Shown piece by piece: positions 9,160 to 18,084 of a stretch of DNA of 64,000 nt. The DNA comes from Leptospira bouyouniensis (GTDB taxonomy: Bacteria > Spirochaetota > Leptospiria > Leptospirales > Leptospiraceae). Positions within the stretch are counted from its first letter, which is position 1; the number at the start of each line of letters is the position of its first letter. The stretch is taken from the NCBI RefSeq assembly GCF_004769525.1, contig NZ_RQFT01000002.1, positions 4,632 through 68,631 of the forward strand, written 5' to 3'. The position numbers and the translations under genes were made by a program. The notes under the pieces are model-generated. The model saw nothing but the letters and a program-made list of their open reading frames with translations, was not told where the DNA came from and did no database searches.

Positions 9160-9690
9160 TCACCCATCCCCCACAACCACGGCTGTAATCGAATTCACAA
9201 TCCTTGCCAAGTGCTTCGAAGTGGGAGATTCTCCTTCAAATAATACACGTTCTACGGCCTTTCTCGTAGCTTCTGGAAATTTGTTTAACATACCATTGTA
9301 CAGATCTTTTGTACTAATCATTGAATTCTTCTGTCGAGGAGATGTTGTTTCATCCAAGGCTGGAGAGGAAAAAACCATTACGCTGGCTTGTGAATGGACA
9401 GTCGTCTCTTCTGTTAGCTTCGTACTTTCATCCAAAGCAGACCCCAAGGATAAGAAGCGTCTTCGGCCATCAAAACCTGTTTGAACTACAAAACCGCGTT
9501 TTTTCAGTCTGGAAATCATACGCGAAACTGTATCTGGTTTCAAACCCAGAAGATTCGCAAAATGTTCGTTTGATGCAAAACACTTTCCACTCGAAGTAAA
9601 ACTTTCAATTTCAGAAAGAATTACCTTCTCAGCAATGGAAAGGTCCCTCCTACTCTCAATCCGAGCAGGGATCCAAATTCCTTGTCTCAT
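9160..9690 (-). CDS. HTH replication-type protein, copy 1
   Basis: The protein has 176 residues. It opens with GIWIPARIE and a winged-helix domain (about residues 15-85) containing LSEIESF, FASNEHFANLLGLKPDTVSR and a following basic wing FDGRRRFLSL. It is clearly paralogous to the protein at 30898-31452: IWIP, LSEI, CFASN, KPDT-SRMIS and FDGRRR are shared. HTH_36-type proteins of this form accompany partition genes on plasmids and phages and often act as replication initiators or regulators. Its leader shares conserved blocks with that of the other copy. The C-terminal half is less conserved and of unknown role. Annotation as replication-type rests on family context and the nearby parAB. Confidence 0.65.
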   Translation of the reverse strand: MRQGIWIPARIESRRDLSIAEKVILSEIESFTSSGKCFASNEHFANLLGLKPDTVSRMISRLKKRGFVVQTGFDGRRRFLSLGSALDESTKLTEETTVHSQASVMVFSSPALDETTSPRQKNSMISTKDLYNGMLNKFPEATRKAVERVLFEGESPTSKHLARIVNSITAVVVGDG

Positions 9691-9981
9691 ATTGTCCCTT
9701 CGGTTTGCCTAGACACGCCTTCGGCCAAACCATTTAACATTCTTTTTGTGGCGGGGGATCAAGTTAGGTGAAGTGATCCGAGGTCTTTGCCTACCTCATC
9801 CGACAAATGCCTATTACCGGACAGTAAAACCTAAATCCAAACGTCAGATTTTGTCAACTACAATGAGACATAATTTGTGAGATTTCACTAGAGGGAGAAA
9901 GGTCCCCCAGGAGGGCAAACTCGAGGGGGAATCGCGTCTTTTTGGATCTTCACCTAAGACAATTCAAGGAAACAATAGAAT
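9691..9981 (-). promoter_or_regulatory. Conserved leader of HTH replication-type copy 1
   Basis: On the minus strand this contains, in order, TTATGTCTC (about 9876-9868), TTGACA (about 9856-9851), a TTTAGG block, and ACTGTCCGG (about 9823-9815). The same blocks in the same order occur upstream of copy 2 at 30586-30662. Several GC-rich inverted words near 9900 and 9705-9740 suggest structured RNA or copy-control signals. No gene is seen. Confidence 0.4.
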
Positions 9982-10205
9982 GTGAAAAAGTACAAGAATT
10001 TTTTCTTGGTTAAGAAATATTTTAGGATATTGATTAAATTGTTATCCACACAATCCTTAATGAATTGGTCAAAATCAGGAACCGCATCACCTAGATTTGC
10101 TTTCAATAATGACCAGTTAGAGAATGCTACACACCAACGATCTCTGATAAATCCAGGATCACTTGGTGAATTTGATTTCAGAGCGGGAACTAATCTGCAG
10201 AATAA
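9982..10205 (-). pseudogene. Chimeric fragment of the Cys-protease-like toxin tip (third copy)
   Basis: Reading the minus strand from about 10205, the frame gives NSPSDPGFIRDRWCVAFSNW and onward to QFIKDCVDNNLINI, then diverges into unrelated sequence. The first part is almost identical to the toxin at 12369-14207 (SPSDPGFIRDRWCVAFSNW, ANLGDAVPDFDQFIKDC). The last residues CVDNNLIN match instead the orphan copy at 11029-11617. The catalytic His and Asp regions are missing, so it is a dead, recombinant remnant. It lies immediately downstream of the lipoprotein gene ending at 10271, the same relation the second copy has to its upstream lipoprotein. Confidence 0.8.
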
Positions 10206-10270
10206 GGAAGTGGATTACTGATTCATCGTTATTCCTTTCTAGGGAAATTCATTTTTTATTCACAATAAAC

Positions 10271-11017
10271 CTAACGCTTATTGCTATTGAATTCATATCC
10301 TCTAGGGTCGTCCACGTCGGCTTGTAACTTTCGATTGTACTTTTTCTCATATTGATCAACGAGGTCATGAAAATCTTTAGTCGTCGCTCCTTTCCATCTC
10401 TGCAACATTAGATCCTTAAGATTCGGCATTCCTAATAAGCATTGAAGATGTTTCTTTGTGAAAGGAGTATCAAAACTTCGGAAGAATGTAATATTCTTTA
10501 GATACGGAACAAGCTCACAAAATTGTTCACCAGAGAAATCAATAGGATAGTCAATTGAAAACCCGTTAATACTGGGAACAGATAAAAAACATTGTTTTAT
10601 GGAGGGTTGAACTGATACTTTCGTTAGGTTTAATGATTTCTCTTTCGACTGAGAATCTTTAAAAAATAAGCATATTTGATTTACATTAATTGAATTACTA
10701 TTAACATACAACGACTCTAGAGATGACCAATTACAATTTTCTGAATTGACTAAAAATTTTGGCTCCAAATTTTCACTTGCGAACAAAATCGATTTAATCA
10801 TAAACGCTTGGCATAAGTCTTCTAGATAAAAGTCTTTTAAGTTACTCGTGTGGTAAAATTTAACCTGATTTACCTCCCCTTTAATTCTACCCTTCAATAA
10901 TAGTATGTTTCGAGATTTTAGACTATCCTCCAAGACATTTCCTGAGATAGGCATTCCGCTATTTGATCGACAGCAGAAAAGCATAAGAAGTAAGGCAAAA
11001 TTGATTATCATTTTCAT
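10271..11017 (-). CDS. Lipoprotein, likely immunity protein for orphan tip 2
   Basis: The protein has 248 residues with a lipoprotein signal (MKMIINFALLLMLFCCRS). The C-terminal half resembles leucine-rich or counting-type repeats: FCELVPYLKNITFFRSFDTP, LQCLLGMPNLKDLMLQRWKG. It is a clear paralogue of the lipoprotein at 11620-12369: both share FSGEQFCEL / FTGEQFCEL, ITFFRSF, and the ending KYNRKLQADVDDP / KYKRKLQADVEDP. The gene begins 11 bases after the stop of the orphan toxin tip at 11029. Pairing a tip with a periplasm-exposed lipoprotein is the pattern throughout this array, which suggests immunity. There is no direct evidence for activity. Confidence 0.7.
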   Translation of the reverse strand: MKMIINFALLLMLFCCRSNSGMPISGNVLEDSLKSRNILLLKGRIKGEVNQVKFYHTSNLKDFYLEDLCQAFMIKSILFASENLEPKFLVNSENCNWSSLESLYVNSNSINVNQICLFFKDSQSKEKSLNLTKVSVQPSIKQCFLSVPSINGFSIDYPIDFSGEQFCELVPYLKNITFFRSFDTPFTKKHLQCLLGMPNLKDLMLQRWKGATTKDFHDLVDQYEKKYNRKLQADVDDPRGYEFNSNKR

Positions 11018-11028
11018 ATGTAGCTGTC

Positions 11029-11617
11029 CTACTTAATCATATCATAATGTTTAGGGAGATAATCTTTATAACTATTCGATTTATCAATTTTTCCTATACT
11101 TGACTCTAATGGATTTTCTGGGTCAAATATGGTGCCATTCATTTTTGAATTTCCAGTATCTACAACTGTGTAGGTTATTTTGCCTGTAGGATCAGGTGGA
11201 TTCCGATGCAAACTAATAGTGTGTCCATCATGAACTCGCAATGTAATTGCTTGCGGTTTGTTTGTCAGCAAATCCTCTCCAAGATTCAGATATCTTCTAT
11301 CTCTCTCTGCTTCAGAGAAAGGAGTATTATCAATTTTTCCTTCGTAAAACTTATTCCTTTCAAAAGTCCCCAGTCCTTGTGAATAGTAGCTCAATACTTT
11401 GCCCGTATCAACATACATATTGTCTTTATTAATCAAATTGTTATCCACACAATCCTTTATGAATTTATCGAAATCAGGAACCGCATCACCTAAATTACTA
11501 TTTAAAACAGTCCAGTCAGAAAATGCCACACACCAACGATCTCTGATAAAAACAGGACTACTCTCGGAACCAGTTAAAGACGCGATCTTTTTGCGAGTTC
11601 CATAGAGGCTGTTGGAC
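11029..11617 (-). pseudogene. Orphan Cys-His-Asp toxin tip, second copy (no proper start)
   Basis: The frame is open directly after the TAA of the preceding lipoprotein gene (11622-11620) and reads ESNSLYGTRKKIASL, then SPVFIRDRWCVAFSDW through GDAVPDFDKFIKDC, DGHTISLHRN and VVDTGNSKMNG to TAG at 11029. Cysteine, histidine and aspartate are all preserved relative to the complete toxin at 12369-14207. There is no ATG; an internal GTG at 11529 would begin one codon after the catalytic Cys and lose it. It therefore looks like a silent orphan tip module that could become active only by recombination onto a scaffold, as seen for orphan Rhs and CdiA tips. Its immunity-like lipoprotein follows 11 bases downstream. 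Confidence 0.75.
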
Positions 11618-11619
11618 TC

Positions 11620-12369
11620 TTATCTTTCGTAACTTGTAGGGTCTTCTACGTCCGCCTGTAATTTTCGTTTGTATTTGAGCTCGTATTTTTTTACAAGTTC
11701 TCGAAAATCAGAAGTGCGAGCACCTTTCCAATTTTGCAACATCAAATGCTCTAATTTTGGCATTGCTAAGATGCATTGAAGATCTTTTCTGGAAAAAGGC
11801 GTATTAAAACTTCGAAAAAATGTGATTTCAGACAAGTGACTTGTCAATTCACAGAACTGTTCACCAGTGAAATTTTTAGGGTCATCGATAGCGAAACCTC
11901 GCACTCCAACTGATAAAGGAGGAAAACAATTTTTAATATCATCCTTAATCGAAATACTGGTCAGATCAAGAATTTTATTCGGAATTGGAGATTCTTTGAT
12001 TAAACTGCAAATCTTAAATTGATTAATCGTTCCTTTTGAAACTGCTACTTCTTGGAGACTTTCCAAATCACAATTCTGCCAATTTTCAAAGAACAGATCG
12101 TTCACTTCATGACCTGTTATATATATTCGACTTATTTTAAATTTCGAACATATATCTGAAAGGTGAATCCCTGTTATATTGGAATCTGAAAAAATTTCGA
12201 TGCTATATCCTTGAGTATTTTTAAATTTTCTTAGTTCGATCTTTCTCGTCTTAAGATCCAACTCGGTCAGAGCAACATTTCTTTCAATAGAACTACAGTA
12301 AATTGAAAAAAACGAAAACCACACTGCAAATAGAATAGAATTGTAATGTAACAATTTCGACTTCCCCAT
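11620..12369 (-). CDS. Lipoprotein, likely immunity protein for the Cys-protease-like tip
   Basis: The protein has 249 residues with an N-terminal signal ending near the Cys of FSIYCSSIE. The C-terminal part has repeat-like segments (FCELTSHLSEITFFRSFNTP, LQCILAMPKLEHLMLQNWKG) similar to leucine-rich repeats, and is shared with its paralogue at 10271-11017. Its ATG overlaps the TAA of the toxin gene by one base (TAATG), so the two are translationally coupled. The strong similarity of the two lipoproteins parallels the similarity of the two toxin tips, as expected for toxin-immunity co-duplication. Periplasmic or outer-membrane location is inferred from the signal. Confidence 0.75.
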   Translation of the reverse strand: MGKSKLLHYNSILFAVWFSFFSIYCSSIERNVALTELDLKTRKIELRKFKNTQGYSIEIFSDSNITGIHLSDICSKFKISRIYITGHEVNDLFFENWQNCDLESLQEVAVSKGTINQFKICSLIKESPIPNKILDLTSISIKDDIKNCFPPLSVGVRGFAIDDPKNFTGEQFCELTSHLSEITFFRSFNTPFSRKDLQCILAMPKLEHLMLQNWKGARTSDFRELVKKYELKYKRKLQADVEDPTSYER

Positions 12370-14207
12370 TATTTAATTAAATCATATCGTCTCGGCAAAT
12401 AACTTCGATAAGCATTGTCTATTCCATCACTTCCCAATACGGAATCCAATGGATTGGAAGGATCAAATATAGTTCCATTCATTTTTGAATTGCCAGAATC
12501 TACAACCGTATAAGTAATCTGACCATTTGAATTTGGTGCATTTCTAATTAAACTAATCGTATGACCTTTTTTGTTCAAATCCTCTTTAACCCTTAATGTC
12601 AAAGAAGTCGGGTTTTCTCGAATCAAGCTATTCGCTAACTCTTGATACGCGGACCGTCTTTCACGCTCGATATTTACATTCTGATCATTATTTGCGAATG
12701 TCAATTCAGTCCTTTTAAATTCACCCAATCCGTGAGAATAATAATTAACAACTGCTTCGGTATTCACTGTCATATCACTTTTATTGATAAGATTGTTTTT
12801 AGCACAATCTTTTATGAATTGGTCAAAATCAGGAACTGCATCACCTAGATTTGCTTTCAGTAATGACCAGTTAGAGAATGCCACACACCAACGGTCTCTG
12901 ATAAATCCAGGATCACTTGGTGAATTGGTATCATTTACAAATCCAAATGCAAGCTCAAAAGCTTTTGTTGAATCTTTGCTTTGGTACGCTTCCGATCCGG
13001 CCATATTTTTAAAATACTCCGCATCGCGCGGGGTTCCAATCACAAATTGGCCCGTGGATGGATTTATTGTCAGTGGTAGTTCTCGGTTGATGTAGACCGC
13101 CGGACTTGTAACTATGAGTTGCTTCGGGTCTGCTAAAATTTTTTGAAAGACATCTGTGACCACTTCAACCCCACTCCCTGGAATCTTTATCAAGGAATCA
13201 AGTGAGGAACCATATTTCTCATCAAATGCTTTTTCTAAGATTCGCATTTTTTCTGTGAGTTTTGCTAGTGCATCTTTATCTGCTTGACTTACAAGTGCAG
13301 GATCTTGGTGTAAAAGTTTCTCTTTCAATGCACGCTGTTCTTTGATAACTGCATCCAATTCCAAAGCCTTGCTTCTCAAATCGGAAGAGAACATAGATTT
13401 TAACATTGGATCTTTCGCAATTCCTAAGGCCACAGCTTGTCTTTCTTTCGATCGATAGATTTCTTCATATTTTCTGACAGCCGCCGCTTCCGTTCTTGTC
13501 ATTTGTTCCTTTAGATGATTCATTTCTTTTTCCAAGCCAGCCAGTCTGAGTAAATCTTTGTTCGTAGATGAATCTAATATTTGGCTATCAAAAATGGGTT
13601 TTGTCATATCTGAATTTGTTCGACCTGCAAGTTCTATCCTCAATTGGTCAAATTCTGCTTGCTTTTCGCCTAGGGTTTTATATGCATTTGCATACGCTGA
13701 ATCAACTTCTCGAAGCTGTTTTATAATTTTCTGTGGATCTGGTTTGGGAACAAGTTCAATTGATTCTTTCAGTCTGTTTGGAAGATTTTCCCGTAGTACT
13801 TGAGCCGCATAACTATCATTTAACTGTGACGTGGCTGGTTTGTCAAATACAGGAATAATCACTTTAGCATTTTCACTTCCATAGTATGATTTTAAAGGTA
13901 AATCCATATTCATAGAATTGACTGCGGAAATCATCTGTAGTCTTTCCTTTAAAGGTAATTTGTTTAATTGGCCAACAAACAAATCAATTGCACGATTTAC
14001 TTCATCCAGAGTTTTTGCAGAATTTAACTTATCCTTTAAATCTGATTGCATTTGGTAGAGTTTACTGTAAATAAGGGTATTACTTTTCCTCGTTTGGTGT
14101 GTTTTAGAATCTAAACCTTTATTTGACCTGTAGTTATCTGGATCCATACATAGATCATAATAGTCACCCATAAGATCTTTTATAAATTGAGGCCTTTGGT
14201 CTCTCAT
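12369..14207 (-). CDS. Toxin with C-terminal Cys-His-Asp protease/amidase-like tip
   Basis: The protein has 612 residues. The first ~350 residues are mostly charged helices (for example QADKDALAKLTEKMRILEKA), probably coiled coil. The tip begins near SPSDPGFIRDRWCV and carries Cys441 (DRWCVAFSNW), His549 (KKGHTISLIRN) and Asp570 (VVDSGNSKMNG), the order and spacing expected of a papain/CHAP-like fold; such domains often cut peptidoglycan peptides or proteins. There is no signal peptide in this frame. Upstream of ATG 14207 the same type of sequence continues in other frames, so the 5' end has decayed and this was probably once the C-terminal part of a longer scaffold protein. The immunity-like lipoprotein follows with a one-base overlap. 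Catalytic class is inferred from motif order only. Confidence 0.65.
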   Translation of the reverse strand: MRDQRPQFIKDLMGDYYDLCMDPDNYRSNKGLDSKTHQTRKSNTLIYSKLYQMQSDLKDKLNSAKTLDEVNRAIDLFVGQLNKLPLKERLQMISAVNSMNMDLPLKSYYGSENAKVIIPVFDKPATSQLNDSYAAQVLRENLPNRLKESIELVPKPDPQKIIKQLREVDSAYANAYKTLGEKQAEFDQLRIELAGRTNSDMTKPIFDSQILDSSTNKDLLRLAGLEKEMNHLKEQMTRTEAAAVRKYEEIYRSKERQAVALGIAKDPMLKSMFSSDLRSKALELDAVIKEQRALKEKLLHQDPALVSQADKDALAKLTEKMRILEKAFDEKYGSSLDSLIKIPGSGVEVVTDVFQKILADPKQLIVTSPAVYINRELPLTINPSTGQFVIGTPRDAEYFKNMAGSEAYQSKDSTKAFELAFGFVNDTNSPSDPGFIRDRWCVAFSNWSLLKANLGDAVPDFDQFIKDCAKNNLINKSDMTVNTEAVVNYYSHGLGEFKRTELTFANNDQNVNIERERRSAYQELANSLIRENPTSLTLRVKEDLNKKGHTISLIRNAPNSNGQITYTVVDSGNSKMNGTIFDPSNPLDSVLGSDGIDNAYRSYLPRRYDLIK

Positions 14208-14743
14208 TATCTGCTATATTCCCAATTTCTGTATAAGGTATTGTATTTGAATCAATTCCTTTTGCTTTTATATAAGCTTTATCTTGATTCAACTTTTGTT
14301 TATCGTGCGCTTCATTTATGTTGAGCATAGCCTTCTTGCATGCTAACGCCAGCAGGACCCATTGAGGCTATATTCACGCCATCGTATTGGACAGAACTTG
14401 TTGGATCAGAGAAAATCAAATTCAATTTTCATATAGAAATCAGGAAGTGAAAATTTCTTTTTGAATTGGGTGGAAATTACGGTTTCGAACATCCGAAGAA
14501 ATTCGTCAAAACCTGCTGAATTTACATTACCGATTGATAAAACAAAAAACCTATATTTGTTAGCAGGATATTTTACTATTTTGATGAAGGTGAAGGTTTT
14601 TCATTTATTTAGAAAATTGTGGATGGAGATCCCAAACTTATCCCAGTCGACAGGAAAATATATCCTAGTTTTTAAAAGATAACCTATTGATCGAAGTTTG
14701 GCTAAATAACTCGATTTCCATATATGATTTTAAAACAAGTTCA
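14208..14743 (-). other. Decayed 5' part of the Cys-protease-like toxin
   Basis: On the minus strand about 14417-14309 reads SDPTSSVQYDGVNIAS, MGPAGVSMQEGYAQHK and then stops. A second frame from about 14324 reads MLNINEAHDKQKLNQDKAY and continues to about 14210, where the toxin frame takes over. These overlapping frames look like one reading frame broken by two shifts. From about 14430 to 14743 I see nothing that can be supported. Confidence 0.4.
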
Positions 14744-15406
14744 CTACCTTTCTTTCCATTTGGCAGGCTCCACACCATTCCAAACTTTTAAGAGCTCTTC
14801 GTAACGAGCTTGTTTGTCTCTTAGCCATTTGGGATTGTCCCAGTTGTTGCGATACAAGGGAGAATATTGATCTTTAGGGTGCCACACATTGTTCCATGTC
14901 CAAGGTAAAGGCTCAGGGTCCATTCTGTAGAAGACTATATCGCATGTTCCCATACCCCTCCTGTTAATATTTAACCAACTTTCAGAAAGACAAATCTGTC
15001 CATTTGGCATAAGTGTTAATTCAAAGACCAAAATTTCTTTTTCAGGTTCATCAAGAGCCTTTGAGAATATGCGGAAGTAACGACCTACTCGTTCCGTTCG
15101 TATATTGAAGAAGTAAAAATTTTGTTCTGATTCGTGACCATCAGAAGGAAAATGGTATTCGAAATGTTTACCTTTTGCGTCTTCCCAGAGTTTAAAAGAT
15201 AGCGGGTACATATAAAACGCAAAAGATTTTTCGTTCAGATTATTCTTATTACTTAACAAGGATTTGTAAGTTATCTCCTCATACCATTCTCCATAGAAAT
15301 CTGAATCAAAAAATAAATTATATTTATTCTTCCAATCCATACAACTCTCAAAGGAAAAAATCCCGAGAAAACTCAAAACTAAAAATAGCAGACGGATGTT
15401 GTTCAT
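14744..15406 (-). CDS. Lipoprotein, likely immunity protein for the M23-like tip
   Basis: The protein has 220 residues with a signal ending FSFESC (lipobox-like Cys at about residue 22). The mature part is rich in Trp and Tyr (FYGEWYEEITYKS, EPLPWTWNNVWHPKD) and has no family I recognise. Its ATG overlaps the TGA of the metallopeptidase-tip gene by four bases (ATGA). By position it is the partner of that tip. Its sequence is unrelated to the SH3-type lipoproteins that follow the other metallopeptidase tails, so it is presumably specific to its own tip. Confidence 0.65.
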   Translation of the reverse strand: MNNIRLLFLVLSFLGIFSFESCMDWKNKYNLFFDSDFYGEWYEEITYKSLLSNKNNLNEKSFAFYMYPLSFKLWEDAKGKHFEYHFPSDGHESEQNFYFFNIRTERVGRYFRIFSKALDEPEKEILVFELTLMPNGQICLSESWLNINRRGMGTCDIVFYRMDPEPLPWTWNNVWHPKDQYSPLYRNNWDNPKWLRDKQARYEELLKVWNGVEPAKWKER

Positions 15407-17011
15407 TTTGGTCTATTTTCCCAAACTTCGTTTACGTAAGATTGGCCTTCGTTTTTATATCTCTCCCAATCAAAGGAGTTAATAGGAACTTTGGTTCCAT
15501 TTATACGGATTTCATAATGGATATGCGATCCACCATAAGTAGGGGTCCCAATTGGATAAGTGTCTGAATGCGTATGTCCTGTGTTTCCAACTCGAGCAAT
15601 CGGCGTTGTTGGATCCACATCTACAGATGTCCCCGATGGAATGAGAAATTCTGAATTGTGGGCATAGATCGTAGATACACCATAATCGTGTGTTACCTCC
15701 ACATATTTCCCATATCCACTACGGCTATCATGAACCGTTGCTTTCCCAGGGGCGACCGGATTATACGGAGATCCATAAGGAGCCGCAATATCCGCGGCAA
15801 AGTAATTTTCTTTGCCTGGTCTAGCAGAATGTCCATCCTCTGTTTCCGTTACTTTTGCCCCAGGTAGGTTGATTCCGGGAAGTATGCCTGGCTGTTTGTT
15901 AGTTGGGTCATAACCTTGTTGTGCAATTGCATTTGTAATGGTCATCGACTCTATTGTCATGGTCGGTCTTGGGACATTTGCAGTTGGATTTAAGATTAAA
16001 ATGAATTCTGCAGCTCGTGCCTGCATCTCTCCTGTTCCATTTAAAAGTTGATTCTTTGCCTTATCAAACTCAGAAATTTTTTCTTTTAAACTGTTTATTT
16101 TACTTTTTAAATCATTATATTTCTCGGTCCCCTTTTCCATACCCATAAGTGCCAATTCATTCAAACGGAGCTCCTGGCGGAATGGGTTCTCGATTACTGA
16201 ATCTTGCAATCGCGTTAAGGCAAGTTCTCTTGCATGATCCATTTCTTTTTTGGTGTCCTTGGTGTTGTAGTCCTGGTATTTTCCTTGGATCGAGTTGTAT
16301 TCTTTGTTCAACGTTTCTAGCTTCTGAAGATCTGAGGTTAGATTCATTTGTAAAACAGTTGGATCCACTGTCGATGTAAAGAGTCCATTCCCCTTTTTGA
16401 GATCATCTATTTCCTTTTTGGTTCTGTCAATTTTTTCCTTGAGGTCTTGGATTTCTGTCCCCACTTTACCCAAGTTTTCAATAAAATCGTTATTTTTATA
16501 GGCTATCGCTTCTCTTGTTTTTACCATCTCTGGTTCATTGTCAGATACCTTGATTCCGGATAGTTTTGTTTTAAGTTCGGCGATCGCCTTTTTATCCGAG
16601 TCGGATAGGGAATATACCTCTTTCTGCACGGTGAGTTCCAGTCGCAATCGTAACAGGAACTATACTCTGACCATATGCAGGTTCCCTATCTAGTGTGATA
16701 GAACCACCATCGATCATTGTCATCTCGCTCATTGGCAGACTTTCATTTTGTTGATCATTTCCTTCTTCTGGATTTGGATCATCCCCATCTTCCTCTTCCC
16801 TCCTGGTTCTCTCCATAACAACCGTCTCACCAGAATTAGCTGTTGGTGTTCCTGAAGTTCCTCCGCTACCGTATAACAATGCAGCTCCACTGGCAATTGT
16901 CATACCTAAACTTACCGCCAAATCGATACCAGCATTCATATTGGTATCGATGTATTCTCCTATGATATTTAAAACTGAATCAATGGCATTTGGAGTGAAG
17001 TTCCGCCTTCC
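15403..17011 (-). pseudogene. Scaffold fragment with M23-like metallopeptidase tip, frameshifted
   Basis: The frame is open right behind the TAG TAA that ends the lipoprotein gene at 17018, reading QGRRNFTPNAIDSVLNIIGE, a hydrophobic segment LAVSLGMTIASGAALLYG and an acidic linker RTRREEEDGDD. Near 16645 it shifts into a second frame with coiled-coil sequence and a C-terminal LytM/M23-like domain: FAADIAAPYGSPY, YGKYVEVTHDYG, TIYAHNSE, GNTGHTHSD and GGSHIHYEIRING. The HxH of M23 endopeptidases is present, but the first zinc His is replaced (ENYFAAD instead of the usual HNGID type). The hydrophobic-plus-RREEE segment corresponds to the region before the tip in the intact protein at 48382. The missing start and the frameshift indicate a displaced, probably silent scaffold end. 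Confidence 0.7.
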
Positions 17012-17017
17012 CTGTTA

Positions 17018-17728
17018 CTAAAAATCATCATTCCTTGGTTTTGGCAGATTGTATAAATTTGGGTCAGGGCAATGATCCCAGAAACTCCTTATCAAATAAA
17101 ATTCTGTACCTGACCTTTTATATATGCTGCTAAAATCAAGGTACACCTGCAGTGTTAGTTCATTATTAATGGCATCTATAAATTTAATAATATATTCTAC
17201 TGAGTATTGAATAGAATGTTTCCCAATATATGGATCCTTAACCAAATAAGCTTTGATTTCCATTTTTTTAATATCTGCGTTCATAAGAACATCAAAATTG
17301 CAGAATGGATCTTTGTTACCGTTTTTGTTGTACTTATCGACCCAAAGATTTACTATTTTCTCTTCATGTTGACTTGGATTCAAGTTACCGTTTGCTTGGC
17401 CAATTAAGTTTAAGATTGTTGAGTCAGTTTTTTCAGCAAGGCCGCGGAAGTTTCTTTTTAAAATGTTATCCCTGATCTCTTTTGCAACCGGTAACATTTG
17501 TTTTATTGCCATTTCACGCGGGTCTAAATTATATTCCTGAAAATGGGCTTCCCCAGCTCCTACGTCTCTAACATAGAATACTCCTGGCTCTAGCTCTTCT
17601 TCCAGCGGACCTGATAACCAAGCAGGTTTTTCTTCGGAAACTGGTAATGCCTCAGATTCTAGTTTTTTACAAATCGATACGGATAGAATTAAACATGATA
17701 AGATAAGAAATTTAAATAACGTTCGCAT
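17018..17728 (-). CDS. Lipoprotein, likely immunity protein of a lost tip
   Basis: I start it at ATG 17728 because MRTLFKFLILSCLILSVSIC is a clean lipoprotein signal; the frame is open further upstream but without one. 236 residues, with ELEPGVFYVRDVG and a long helical middle. It shares a loose pattern with the lipoprotein at 31530-32261 (PGxFY near the N-terminus, then a helical segment around RNFRGLAEK / ANLAGDIEK). A short toxin-like frame ending MADEANHANVI and stopping at about 17714 overlaps its start, so it probably once followed a complete toxin tip. Confidence 0.65.
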   Translation of the reverse strand: MRTLFKFLILSCLILSVSICKKLESEALPVSEEKPAWLSGPLEEELEPGVFYVRDVGAGEAHFQEYNLDPREMAIKQMLPVAKEIRDNILKRNFRGLAEKTDSTILNLIGQANGNLNPSQHEEKIVNLWVDKYNKNGNKDPFCNFDVLMNADIKKMEIKAYLVKDPYIGKHSIQYSVEYIIKFIDAINNELTLQVYLDFSSIYKRSGTEFYLIRSFWDHCPDPNLYNLPKPRNDDF

Positions 17729-17880
17729 GGTTTGCCTCATCTGCCATAACTCGCAAAAAATACTCTGGATTGATAACATATCGACCATCTTTACCTTTTT
17801 CAACCACATAGTCATTTCATAAGAGTTTTTCCACAACCAAGTTCCCATATTCAGAAACAATTCCAGTTATGCGGGACAAA
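17714..17880 (-). pseudogene. Tail of a decayed toxin tip
   Basis: On the minus strand the frame reads GIVSEYGNLVVEKLL, a TGA, then NDYVVEKGKDGRYVINPEYF and LRVMADEANHANVI up to TAA at about 17716-17714. The stop lies 12-14 bases inside the next lipoprotein gene (start 17728), the same close overlap seen for the intact pairs. An in-frame stop and the absence of upstream sequence mark it as a remnant. No family can be assigned. Confidence 0.5.
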
Positions 17881-17922
17881 TTGCTCATTTTGGGAATTTT
17901 GTAGGTTTAAAGACGAGTATAT

Positions 17923-17992
17923 TCAAATGAGTTGTGACAATCTTTATGGATTGTCAATATGATAACCTGCAGGGAAACTTTTCTTACAATCT
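17923..17992. repeat. 70-bp duplicated tip-tail segment, copy A
   Basis: Matches 20876-20945 with three mismatches over 70 bases. On the minus strand both encode KDCK(K/E)(S/N)FPAGYHIDNP in one frame, similar to SVPPGYELVVHIE of the M15-like tip at 21873. This copy lies in the spacer between two lipoprotein genes (17861-18084), in which nothing else is intact. Confidence 0.85.
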
Positions 17993-18084
17993 TTCTTAAA
18001 GAAAAGATTTCCGAGAATATCGACACTTCGATAAACTCAGTGTCAATGGCTCATGGTAATTCCAGTTTTAAAAATAAGTCATGA

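Noticed and set aside
14461..14682. 73-residue plus-strand frame inside the decayed toxin 5' region
   Set aside because: It is antisense to the array, has no clear ribosome-binding site and no recognisable motif.
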